Part shown: positions 8,841 to 16,010 of the stretch, piece by piece
How the letters are laid out: each line of letters starts with the position of its first letter
Position numbering within the stretch: position 1 is the first letter of the stretch
NCBI GenBank assembly: GCA_964610025.1
Contig: CAZSTX010000029.1
Location: forward strand, 1-25,023
DNA: 25,023 nucleotides
Origin: UBA5266 sp964610025
GTDB taxonomy: Bacteria; Bacteroidota; Bacteroidia; Bacteroidales; WCHB1-69
Reading direction: 5' to 3'
Position numbers and translations under genes: made by a program
The notes under the pieces: generated by a model
What the model was told of the DNA's origin: nothing
Seen by the model: the letters and a program-made list of their open reading frames with translations, nothing else
Database searches by the model: none

Positions 8841-10202
8841 TTATAATTTAAAGAGTTTCTTGAGTAGGTATTCTACTTTAGAAACTCTTATTATATTAAT
8901 ACCTGTGATAGCTATATCTTTGGAATTGTTAGAAGATATAAAAATAGTTTTGAACCCTAATTTTTTAGCTTCATTAATTCTTTGTTCTATACGGCTCACA
9001 GGACGTATTTCTCCCGACAAGCCTATTTCTCCCGAAAAACAAGTATTGTAATCTATTGTTATATCAAACAAAGAAGACATAATAGCTGCAACTATAGCTA
9101 AATCGGCGGCAGGATCGTCAACATGGATACCGCCTGTTATGTTTAAATACACATCTTTACTATTGACTTTTAATCCACATTTTTTTTCTAATACAGCTAA
9201 GAGCATTCCTAACCTTCTTAATTCGAAACCTGTAGATGAACGTTGCGGATTGCCATATACAGCAGGAGTTACTAATGCTTGTGTTTCAATTAAAAATGGT
9301 CGTAACCCTTCGATAGTGGCTGCAATGCCTATGCCGTTCACTTCTTCGTTGTGCTGCGAAATTAATATTTCAGAAGGATTGCTTACTTCGCGTAAACCGG
9401 TTTGTTGCATTTCAAATATAGCCAGTTCAGCAACTGACCCAAAACGATTTTTAATAGCTCTAACAATGCGATAACCATAATTGCGGTCGCCTTCAAATTG
9501 CAATACTACGTCAACAATGTGTTCTAATACTTTAGGTCCTGCTAAAGAACCATCTTTTGTAATATGTCCGATTAAAAAAACAGGAATATTTGCTGTTTTA
9601 GCAAAGCGTTGTAATTCAGATGTTGTTTCTCGTATTTGAGAGATACTACCTGCTGTAGATTCTATGGTGTTAGTTTGTAAAGTTTGAATAGAGTCAATAA
9701 TTAAAAGTTGAGGTTGTATGTTGTCGATATGCTGAAATATGTTTTGTGTATTTGTTTCGTTAACAATGAAGCAGTTGTTGTTTTTTTTATTGATACGGTC
9801 GGCACGCATTTTAAGTTGCAAATCGCTCTCTTCACCCGAAATATACAAAACACTCATAGCGGAAGGTAAACTAAGTGCCAGCTGCAATAATAGTGTTGAT
9901 TTTCCGATGCCGGGTTCTCCTCCAAGTAAGATAATAGATCCAGGCACAATTCCACCGCCTAAAACTCTATTTACTTCTTCGATGCCTGAGTTGATACGTT
10001 TAAGATTTTGTGTACTATCAATTTCATGTATGCGAATAGGTTGACTTTGAGATAAGTTAACTTGTTTTTTTGTGCTTGAAGATGTCTGAATAACTTCTTC
10101 AACATAAGTGTTCCATTCTCCACAATTTTTGCATTTGCCGACCCATGTAGCTGATTGAGTGCCGCAGTTTTGACAGAAAAAAGTAGTTTTTACTTTTGCC
10201 AT
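8841..10202 (-). CDS. radA: DNA repair protein RadA
   Basis: A 453-residue RecA-like ATPase that helps branch migration and processing of recombination intermediates. Domains in order: a C4 zinc finger (Cys10, Cys13, Cys24, Cys27), a RecA-like core with Walker A GGEPGIGKST at 94-103 and Walker B-like LLIID near 167-170, the RadA-specific KNRFG motif at 251-255, and a C-terminal Lon-protease-like domain (GIHVDDPAADLA, GEIGLSGEIRPV) without proteolytic function in this family. Length is standard. The start ATG is preceded by a -7-like element, and the gene is convergent with the acyl-CoA dehydrogenase. A hairpin overlaps its last codons. Confidence 0.97.
   Translation of the reverse strand: MAKVKTTFFCQNCGTQSATWVGKCKNCGEWNTYVEEVIQTSSSTKKQVNLSQSQPIRIHEIDSTQNLKRINSGIEEVNRVLGGGIVPGSIILLGGEPGIGKSTLLLQLALSLPSAMSVLYISGEESDLQLKMRADRINKKNNNCFIVNETNTQNIFQHIDNIQPQLLIIDSIQTLQTNTIESTAGSISQIRETTSELQRFAKTANIPVFLIGHITKDGSLAGPKVLEHIVDVVLQFEGDRNYGYRIVRAIKNRFGSVAELAIFEMQQTGLREVSNPSEILISQHNEEVNGIGIAATIEGLRPFLIETQALVTPAVYGNPQRSSTGFELRRLGMLLAVLEKKCGLKVNSKDVYLNITGGIHVDDPAADLAIVAAIMSSLFDITIDYNTCFSGEIGLSGEIRPVSRIEQRINEAKKLGFKTIFISSNNSKDIAITGINIIRVSKVEYLLKKLFKL
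8851..8889. terminator. Hairpin between convergent genes, embedded in the radA 3' end
   Basis: AAGAGTTTCT at 8851-8860 is the exact reverse complement of AGAAACTCTT at 8880-8889. Inside this, AGTAG at 8863-8867 pairs with CTACT at 8873-8877 around a five-base loop. The result is a near-continuous ~16-pair stem-loop centred 36 bases past the acyl-CoA dehydrogenase stop and lying within the final codons of radA. On the minus strand it is followed by an AT-rich stretch ending in a run of T, so it could end both transcripts. No long T tract follows on the plus strand. Confidence 0.5.
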
Positions 10203-10218
10203 ATTAAAATAATTTTTA

Positions 10219-10226
10219 CAAAAATA
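10219..10226 (-). promoter_or_regulatory. Probable -7 promoter element for radA
   Basis: Read on the minus strand the bases are TATTTTTG, matching TAnnTTTG, 16 bases upstream of the radA ATG. No convincing -33 box is visible, and the T-rich background makes chance matches easy. Confidence 0.4.
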
Positions 10227-10249
10227 AACAAAATAATGCTGTGAAAAAT

Positions 10250-10283
10250 AAAAAAAGGAAGTGTTATTATTTCCTTTTTTTTT
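10250..10283 (-). terminator. Terminator-like hairpin downstream of the OmpA/TPR lipoprotein gene
   Basis: A run of seven A followed by GGAA (10250-10260) pairs with TTCC followed by seven T (10271-10281) around a 10-base loop, giving an 11-base perfect stem flanked by A/T tracts. It lies about 140 bases beyond the stop of the leftward gene ending at 10421 and upstream of the radA promoter, so ending that transcript is its likely job. The tracts are symmetric, so it could act on either strand. Confidence 0.55.
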
Positions 10284-10420
10284 ATTGAGTTGTTGGTATT
10301 AGAAAATCCATTGTTTTTCTTGTTCTATTCGTTTGGTGTAGTTCTTTATATATTTAAAATTGGGATTTCCTTTTTGTGTTTATTATCCGTCTTTTGTCTT
10401 AACTTTGCTACATGAGTTTA

Positions 10421-12490
10421 TTAAAACTTATAATAGAAATACACCCCACCTTTGTATACAAAAGCAAAGAGAGATTGTGCTTTATTGGGTATAGTCAATA
10501 CATCGTTTTTGAAGTTGTCGTATTTGGCATAGGTATAGCCAGCACCAACAAAAGGTTCAATTCCCCAATGTTTTTTGATTGGGAAAGCCCAACCTACGCT
10601 TCCTCCGAGCATATAATTCCACCCTTTATGCATAATATTGTTGTGAGGTTCCTGCCAATAGTTAGGTATAATTGCTTTTGACATATCGTATATGCCAAAT
10701 CCTGTGTTTAGCCCAACAAAAAATCCTTTAAAAACTTCTTTTGGATAATACCTTGCTTCAAGAAAAGTAATGAATAATTTTATAGGTTTACCAGTGCCTA
10801 AATATCCTTTAGACCAATAAGTTCCAATAAGTTCTATTTGAGCTGAAAAATGCTTAGATAACTTCACTTCAAAAGCTGGATTGATAACTCCAACTGCTAA
10901 TAAAGCATTGAGTTTTACTGCCATATTGATGTCTTTTTCTTTACTTATGGCTGTTGAGGTGTCACTACTTTCATAACTTTCGGCAGATATAACAAATAGA
11001 GTATCTTTTACTAAAAATAAATTGTTTTCTTGTTCCATTCCTAAATCTTGAGATGCTATAAAGTGTTTTTCTGCATTTTCATAGTCCTTTTTTTGATAAG
11101 CAAGAATACCTAAATTATTAAATATAATATCATTATTAGGATTTAACGACTTTGCTTTTTCCAATAAAGATTCGGCTTCACCAATATTTCCTTCTGCTGC
11201 TTTTATACAAGCTAAATCGTTATAAGCTCTATAATTTTCTGGATATAACTCTATAGTGTTTTCAAATAATTGTTTTTTTGTTTTAATATCTTCAGTCATA
11301 GCAGCTGCATATAATAATTCATTATTGGTCAAAGAGTCGGGAGCAATAATGGCATATTTGGCAATTAATTCATATGGTTTTAAGTTGTCAATACATATTA
11401 CTTTTATTTTAGCACGTCTTAATGCAGGTAATATTTCAGCATCTACCTCATCGTAGATGGCTATCATATTGCGTATTTGTTGTTCTTTTTTATCTATATC
11501 GCTTTGCGATTGAATAACATTGATAATTTGATTTTTTTCTTTGATATTAGAGTTGTTGAGAGCAGTGATAAAACCTTCCCAATCTTCTCCATTGTCTTTT
11601 AGTTTGTAATTAATGTTTTTCTTTAAAACGTTAAGGTCAACGCTATCTGTTTTTGCTTTTATTCTGATATATTTATTAAATTCATTTTCGAACCATTCTT
11701 TTCCTCTTTTTGAACGATTGCTTGATAATTCTTCGTTTCTTTTTAATTCTCCTTCAGGAGAAGCCCATCCGTCTATTTCAATCTCTTTTAATGAGTCGTA
11801 TTGGTATATAAAAGGAAATAATTCTTTTAATAATTGTATGTTTTCTTCTTTTTTATTCAATGGATGTTGCCAATTTAGTGCATCAGAGTTAAAGTCAAAA
11901 TAGATAAGAGCTGTTTTTTCGATAGGTTCTTTTGGAACATAATTGTGACTGCTAAAATAATAAGTAGGATTACTATTTTTATTATCAGACTTATAAGAAA
12001 GTTTTGGGTTAATTTCTTCTCTTTTTGTATCTATATTTATAGTACTTATTTCTCTTTCTTGCAGAGGATAGATTTTTCCTTTTTTATCTGTTATTGTAGC
12101 ATTGACTGTTAATATATTATTTTTAAAATCTGCTTTGTAAGTAATATTTTGATTAGACAAAAAATTATTTTCGGGTTTATATTCTACAATACTTCCTTGT
12201 CCATTTGCTTTTTCTCCTTGAAAATAGATAGGAGTCAAAGTATCTATTTGTCCTTCATAGTTTTTTAGTGTAGGAACACTTGTTAATAATGCTTTTTTAT
12301 TAAAATATTTTTCTGGAAAGATAGTTTTTATTTTAATATTTGTTTGTCCTTTTCTTGACTCCGGATTTTCATTATAGATTTGATATGTAATGTTATTTTG
12401 TTTTTTTATCATTTTCTTTACACCGCAATTAGTAAAAATAAATACACTACTTATGATTGTTGAAAGAAAAAATATTTTAGTTGTTTTCAT
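10421..12490 (-). CDS. Putative outer-membrane lipoprotein: OmpA-like domain, TPRs and DUF3575-like barrel
   Basis: A 689-residue envelope protein. A signal peptide precedes Cys22 in FIFTNCG, a plausible but atypical lipobox because Asn rather than Gly, Ala or Ser is at -1. Residues 30-190 look like an immunoglobulin-like beta region. Residues ~193-365 are OmpA-like: YFDFNSDALNW near 197 and EIEIDGWASPEGELKRNEELS near 236 with the ...NRSKRGKEWF helix, interrupted by an insertion at ~280-345. Residues ~404-485 carry two to three TPRs (YPENYRAYNDLACIKAAEG; NPNNDIIFNNLGILAYQK). Residues ~523-689 alternate in the manner of a small outer-membrane barrel and end in aromatic YKF, resembling DUF3575. 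A role in peptidoglycan anchoring or in surface-structure assembly is inferred. It has its own upstream region and apparent terminator, so it is probably monocistronic. Confidence 0.85.
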   Translation of the reverse strand: MKTTKIFFLSTIISSVFIFTNCGVKKMIKKQNNITYQIYNENPESRKGQTNIKIKTIFPEKYFNKKALLTSVPTLKNYEGQIDTLTPIYFQGEKANGQGSIVEYKPENNFLSNQNITYKADFKNNILTVNATITDKKGKIYPLQEREISTINIDTKREEINPKLSYKSDNKNSNPTYYFSSHNYVPKEPIEKTALIYFDFNSDALNWQHPLNKKEENIQLLKELFPFIYQYDSLKEIEIDGWASPEGELKRNEELSSNRSKRGKEWFENEFNKYIRIKAKTDSVDLNVLKKNINYKLKDNGEDWEGFITALNNSNIKEKNQIINVIQSQSDIDKKEQQIRNMIAIYDEVDAEILPALRRAKIKVICIDNLKPYELIAKYAIIAPDSLTNNELLYAAAMTEDIKTKKQLFENTIELYPENYRAYNDLACIKAAEGNIGEAESLLEKAKSLNPNNDIIFNNLGILAYQKKDYENAEKHFIASQDLGMEQENNLFLVKDTLFVISAESYESSDTSTAISKEKDINMAVKLNALLAVGVINPAFEVKLSKHFSAQIELIGTYWSKGYLGTGKPIKLFITFLEARYYPKEVFKGFFVGLNTGFGIYDMSKAIIPNYWQEPHNNIMHKGWNYMLGGSVGWAFPIKKHWGIEPFVGAGYTYAKYDNFKNDVLTIPNKAQSLFAFVYKGGVYFYYKF

Positions 12491-12610
12491 GCTAATACAT
12501 ATTTTTTTATAATGTTATAATATACGTTTAATTGTTATATATAGTTACTTTTTTATCATTTTTATCTACATAAATATTTTAATTTATTTGTTATTAGACA
12601 ATTATATTGT

Positions 12611-12637
12611 TTGTTGCTGTTTTGTTGTTGCTGTTTT
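12611..12637. repeat. Short direct repeat, 13-base unit at period 14
   Basis: TTGTTGCTGTTTT occurs at 12611-12623 and again at 12625-12637, separated by one base. It lies 12 bases downstream (minus strand) of the -7-like element, so in RNA it would be at the start of the leader as two copies of AAAACAGCAACAA. Slippage during replication or a protein-binding site are both possible. Confidence 0.7.
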
Positions 12638-12648
12638 AAAATAATTTG

Positions 12649-12656
12649 CAAATGTA
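12649..12656 (-). promoter_or_regulatory. Probable -7 promoter element for the OmpA/TPR lipoprotein gene
   Basis: On the minus strand the bases read TACATTTG followed by C, an exact TAnnTTTG match. It is about 160 bases upstream of the ATG at 12490 and 26 bases beyond the stop of the FNT gene, giving the OmpA/TPR gene an independent promoter with a long leader. No clear -33 TTTG is seen. Confidence 0.5.
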
Positions 12657-12681
12657 ATATTTTTTTTTATATAAAACTTAT

Positions 12682-13491
12682 TTAATATAATTTATTGTTG
12701 TTATTTTCTTTAGTAACAATATGAAATGCCAATGCAGTAAATAAAAATCCACTTAAGAAATTGCCGATAGTTACCGTAAGTTGATTCCATAACCACCAGT
12801 CACTAAAACTAATATTGGCTCCTAACATCATTCCTGCTGGTATGGCAAACATATTAACTATTGCGTGCTCAAATCCTTGAGCAAAGAAAATAAATACTGG
12901 CATCCACATAGCAATGATTTTCCCAAAAGTAGAATTAGAAGTAAATGCCATAACTGCACCAATAGTTACCATCCAGTTGCAAAGTATTGCTTTTATAAAC
13001 ATTACTATTTGTCCATTAAATCCTAAAACTTTATATGCTATTGTTTTACTTTCAGCTACAGCTATTATTTTTTGTCCAATTAATATATCACTTCCTGCTA
13101 TGTTTCCAATTTGTGTAATATAAATAGCAAATAATGCCGCATAAAACACACAGCCTATTAAATTGCCAAGAAAAGCCCAAAAGAAATTTCTTAACATTAA
13201 AAGTGTATTGGTTTTACGGCGTAATACCGCTATTGGAATAATAGCAAAAGAACCTGTTACTAACTCTAAATTTAGTAAAAAAATCATAATAAATCCCGTA
13301 GGGAAAATAAGCGCTCCTACTATATCTAAATTTGTTTGTACAGCTCCTGTAAAAGCGAGTGTAGTGGCAAATCCTAAAAAAACTCCCGATAAAATGGCTT
13401 TGATTAAAATGTGTCCAACAGATAATGCTGTTTTTGCTTGTCCTGCAATAGCTATATTTTTAATAGCATCATTTGGTTTTATGTAATCCAT
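12682..13491 (-). CDS. Formate/nitrite transporter (FNT) family channel
   Basis: A 269-residue polytopic inner-membrane protein with six hydrophobic segments, the FNT topology of a pentameric channel for small monovalent anions such as formate, nitrite or hydrosulfide. The family signatures are visible: NLELVTGSF at 74-82 corresponds to the first FNT motif, and FFAQGFEHAIVNMFAIPAG at 202-220 to the second, with His209 at the position of the gating His of E. coli FocA. The exact anion cannot be told. It starts 20 bases after the tandem SDR gene with no promoter-like element between them, so it probably belongs to the leftward transcription unit that begins at the 5-alpha-reductase-like gene. 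Any metabolic link to those enzymes is unclear. Confidence 0.9.
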   Translation of the reverse strand: MDYIKPNDAIKNIAIAGQAKTALSVGHILIKAILSGVFLGFATTLAFTGAVQTNLDIVGALIFPTGFIMIFLLNLELVTGSFAIIPIAVLRRKTNTLLMLRNFFWAFLGNLIGCVFYAALFAIYITQIGNIAGSDILIGQKIIAVAESKTIAYKVLGFNGQIVMFIKAILCNWMVTIGAVMAFTSNSTFGKIIAMWMPVFIFFAQGFEHAIVNMFAIPAGMMLGANISFSDWWLWNQLTVTIGNFLSGFLFTALAFHIVTKENNNNKLY

Positions 13492-13511
13492 GTTATACTT
13501 CTTTTTTTTAT

Positions 13512-15137
13512 TTATTCTATAAAAACATTTTTTAATTTCTTTTCAATTATCATTATTATTCGCGAAGGCAATAAGAGCAATAGAGGAATACTAATGTAAT
13601 TTAACCAATGAGTAGTAGTATAAGATTTTTTCTTAAACATAGCTCGTAAAGCCTTTTTTGTTACTGTCTGTGATGATTTTATAATGCCTAATTTAATAGC
13701 TATGGATTTGTAACGAGGTTTTATTTTTAATAAGTTTGTATTGACAGCACCGGGGGTAATAGCCGTTATCGAAACATTGTAAGGCAATAATTCGGTGCGT
13801 ATTGAACGTGAAAAATTTTTAATATATCGTTTGCTTGCTGCATAAATAGCTATATTGGGATAGGGCATCCAAGAAGCTAACGAAGACATATTGACAATAT
13901 AACCAAATTGAAACTCTTGCATCATTTCGCTAAAATAACGACATAATTCGCTTAATGTTATAATGTGCAATTGTAAAAGTGCTTTTATTTTTTCTTTTTC
14001 TGTATCAAGAAAACAACCTGATAGATACACACCTGCATTATTAATTAAAATGTCTATTTTTAATTTTTTATCGCGACAAAATGAAAATATTTTCTCTGCT
14101 GCATCTTCTTGTGTTAAATCGATATACATATATTCTACATCAATATTGTATTTGGTTTTGATTGTTTTGCTCCTTTCTGTTAGTAATAGTTCTTTATTGC
14201 TAACTAAAACAAGGTGGTAGCCTTTTTTTGCTAATAATTGAGCATAACTCCATCCTATTCCCGAACAACCTCCTGTAATTAAAGCATAAGAAGAGGTGGA
14301 GGGTTTGTAGAGATAAGTTTCTGTATTGGAAGTTTTTTTATTTTTGTTTGTAAAAACAGCAGTGTGTTTATATAAGAAAACGATGAGATAGTTTGGAATA
14401 AAATGCAAACAAAAAATGAGTATCCTATAAAAAAGCAGGGGAGTGATTTTAGCTTTTTTACGAAACATTTTTTTTATACTTTTTTCAGCTATCTCTTTAG
14501 GTGTAGACAAGACACCCAAGCGTGCTGCTGCAGCGATAAAGAAATTCTTTTTATTTATGATAGGGGTATCTACACCTCCTGGACAAAGTTCTGATACGTT
14601 TACTCCATAAGATTTTAATTCTGCACGCAATGATTTCGAAAAACTATGAAGATAACGCTTAGAAGCGGCATAGAGTGCCATAGTAGGATAGGGGGTATAG
14701 GCTGTAAGAGAAGATACTATTAGTATATTTCCTTGTTTTTTTTCTCTCATTTTATTTCCAAACAAATGGCACAATGTAGTAGTGGTAGTAATATGCAAAT
14801 AAAGTAATTTTCTAATATCTTCTATATGGGTGTTTGTAAGAGTAGTTCCCAGCGATATGCCTGCATTGCAAATAAGAATATCTATTTCAATATTTTTTTC
14901 TAAACAAAAATGAAATATATTTTCGCTTGCTTCGGGTTGAGAAAGATCCATGACTAATGGATATATTTGAATGGAATATTGTTGTAATTCACCCATGGCA
15001 TTTTCCATCTTTAAAGGATTAGAGCCTACAATTACTAAAGCATAGCCTTTTTTAGCAAGTACATGGGCACATTGCAATCCAATTCCAGAAGTAGCACCAG
15101 TGATTAATGCAGTTTTGTTTATGTGGAGATTAGGCAT
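13512..15137 (-). CDS. Double SDR: two tandem NAD(P)-dependent short-chain dehydrogenase domains in one chain
   Basis: A 541-residue protein about twice the normal SDR length. Half one has the cofactor loop TGATSGIG at 13-20, NAG at 91-93, Ser142/Ser143 and catalytic Tyr156-x3-Lys160; half two repeats them at TGGCSGIG 288-295, NAG 367-369, Ser418/Ser419 and Tyr432-x3-Lys436. The halves are clearly alike along their length (for example YPTMALYAASKRY against YPNIAIYAASKRY) and each ends in a hydrophobic stretch (236-256 and 511-530), suggesting membrane association. A Lys/Ser/Thr-rich linker spans ~260-282. In both halves the helix-4 Asn of the classical SDR tetrad appears to be His (LHIT at 114-117, LHII at 390-393). 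The ATG shares one base with the stop of the upstream 5-alpha-reductase-like gene (TAATG), implying coupled translation. A 3-oxo-steroid or similar keto-lipid reductase is inferred from this neighbour. Confidence 0.92.
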   Translation of the reverse strand: MPNLHINKTALITGATSGIGLQCAHVLAKKGYALVIVGSNPLKMENAMGELQQYSIQIYPLVMDLSQPEASENIFHFCLEKNIEIDILICNAGISLGTTLTNTHIEDIRKLLYLHITTTTTLCHLFGNKMREKKQGNILIVSSLTAYTPYPTMALYAASKRYLHSFSKSLRAELKSYGVNVSELCPGGVDTPIINKKNFFIAAAARLGVLSTPKEIAEKSIKKMFRKKAKITPLLFYRILIFCLHFIPNYLIVFLYKHTAVFTNKNKKTSNTETYLYKPSTSSYALITGGCSGIGWSYAQLLAKKGYHLVLVSNKELLLTERSKTIKTKYNIDVEYMYIDLTQEDAAEKIFSFCRDKKLKIDILINNAGVYLSGCFLDTEKEKIKALLQLHIITLSELCRYFSEMMQEFQFGYIVNMSSLASWMPYPNIAIYAASKRYIKNFSRSIRTELLPYNVSITAITPGAVNTNLLKIKPRYKSIAIKLGIIKSSQTVTKKALRAMFKKKSYTTTHWLNYISIPLLLLLPSRIIMIIEKKLKNVFIE

Positions 15138-15898
15138 TAATAAATAAATGGAAAAATACGTTTTAATTTTTTATTTTTAACTTCATCACCAAACATTAAT
15201 TGGTATTTATGATAGACAGCATTGGCGCGTGGCACTAAATTAGCAAAAGTCCAAAGTGCAAATACTGCTCCAGCTATCGACCAAGTCAATATAGCAAAGC
15301 CTATCCATTGAATGGTTTCACCAAAATAGTGAGCCGACGAGACATAATTAAACATTCCTCCTTTAGGAAGATAGTAGTGAGTATCTCCCGGCTGGCGTAA
15401 GCTGCGAATAATGCGGTCGGAGCTGATATTAATATACATGCCTCCAAAAAAAATGATAGTTCCTATGATAAATGGAGGAGAATAAAGCCAAGTTAAAGTG
15501 TAATAATCAATTGGAGATATATAAAATAGCCATCCCCCTTGCATAAGTGCATTACATATGTTAAAGGTAATTCCCATAAACATAATGCTTAAAGGCATTT
15601 TGCTATGCCCTTTAAGCATAAAAGGAAAAAGAAATGCTCTGCGAAAATAATGAAACTGAAAAAATATAAAAAAAATAAATAATACAGGATTCCAATGACG
15701 TTCTGAAAAGTACCATAAGACAAACATGCTTATAAATACAGGCATTTCCATTAGAAACCACGATGTTTTATTATTTATCATAAATCCCCATTTTTTGTTG
15801 GCAAACATACCATAACCAGCATCTACAAAATTTAATGCAATAAAAACAATCAGTGCCGCACTTGACATTCCTATCAAAAAATAATTAAAAATTTCCAT
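15137..15898 (-). CDS. Steroid 5-alpha-reductase-like membrane enzyme (3-oxo-5-alpha-steroid 4-dehydrogenase family)
   Basis: A 253-residue polytopic membrane protein. The family reduces an enone C=C bond with NADPH, in 3-oxo-delta-4-steroids or similar lipids. Motifs align well with the animal SRD5A1/2 enzymes: AGYGMF near 27, WFLMEMP with Glu51 (catalytic Glu position), FHYFRRAF with Tyr84 (partner Tyr), then PGDTHYYLPKGGMFNYVSSA at 170-189, HYFGETIQWIG at 190-200 and a C-terminal LKRIFPFIY. I chose ATG 15898: its product matches family length and N-terminus, whereas a GTG at 15967 would place the promoter element inside the gene; ATG 15925 remains possible. Related enzymes are reported in gut Bacteroidetes acting on bile acids and steroids, but the substrate here is inferred. 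The SDR follows with a one-base overlap. Confidence 0.9.
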   Translation of the reverse strand: MEIFNYFLIGMSSAALIVFIALNFVDAGYGMFANKKWGFMINNKTSWFLMEMPVFISMFVLWYFSERHWNPVLFIFFIFFQFHYFRRAFLFPFMLKGHSKMPLSIMFMGITFNICNALMQGGWLFYISPIDYYTLTWLYSPPFIIGTIIFFGGMYINISSDRIIRSLRQPGDTHYYLPKGGMFNYVSSAHYFGETIQWIGFAILTWSIAGAVFALWTFANLVPRANAVYHKYQLMFGDEVKNKKLKRIFPFIY

Positions 15899-15934
15899 GT
15901 TTATATGTGTTAATGTTGCCTCCATAGATTTTTG

Positions 15935-15942
15935 CAAAAATA
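15935..15942 (-). promoter_or_regulatory. -7 promoter element of the 5-alpha-reductase/SDR/FNT unit
   Basis: On the minus strand the bases are TATTTTTG, an exact TAnnTTTG match, with TTGG at 15959-15962 about 16 bases further upstream as a -33 candidate. It lies 36 bases before the chosen ATG at 15898 and only 9 bases from ATG 15925, which favours the shorter protein. It is back to back with the rightward promoter at 15984-15991. Confidence 0.6.
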
Positions 15943-15983
15943 CATTATTTTTAAAATACCAATACACTTATTTTATTTTTTAT

Positions 15984-15991
15984 TATTTTTG
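15984..15991 (+). promoter_or_regulatory. -7 promoter element of the lipoprotein-sprT-manC-sufB unit
   Basis: TATTTTTG followed by C matches the TAnnTTTG consensus, 19 bases before the ATG at 16011, so the leader would be about 12 bases. No good -33 box is seen. The AT-rich run makes the exact register uncertain. Confidence 0.5.
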
Positions 15992-16010
15992 CACAAATTT
16001 ATCTTAAATT

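Larger units (their letters stand above)
12491..12681. other. Intergenic leader region of the OmpA/TPR gene
   Basis: 191 bases between the end of the FNT channel gene and the start of the OmpA/TPR gene, both leftward. There is no open frame. It holds a -7-like element, a short tandem repeat, and then about 160 bases of AT-rich sequence that would be the 5' leader if that promoter is used. I see no recognisable riboswitch or terminator in it. Confidence 0.5.

Noticed and set aside
9139..9474. 111-codon plus-strand frame over radA
   Set aside because: It lies fully antisense to the RadA Lon-like domain and shows no domain or signal of its own.
10412..10681. 89-codon plus-strand frame opposite the OmpA/TPR gene
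   Set aside because: It is antisense to a well-supported coding region and its product has no recognisable features; only the promoter-like signal before it is kept as an observation.
12667..12690. Hairpin after the FNT gene (TTATAT/ATATAA)
   Set aside because: AT-only stem, and on the minus strand it is followed by A rather than T residues.
13163..13486. 107-codon plus-strand frame over the FNT gene
   Set aside because: It is the reverse-strand shadow of a hydrophobic membrane protein gene.
15899..15967. GTG-initiated N-terminal extension of the 5-alpha-reductase-like protein
   Set aside because: The extension contains the -7 promoter element and has no counterpart in the family; ATG 15898 gives the usual ~253-residue length.
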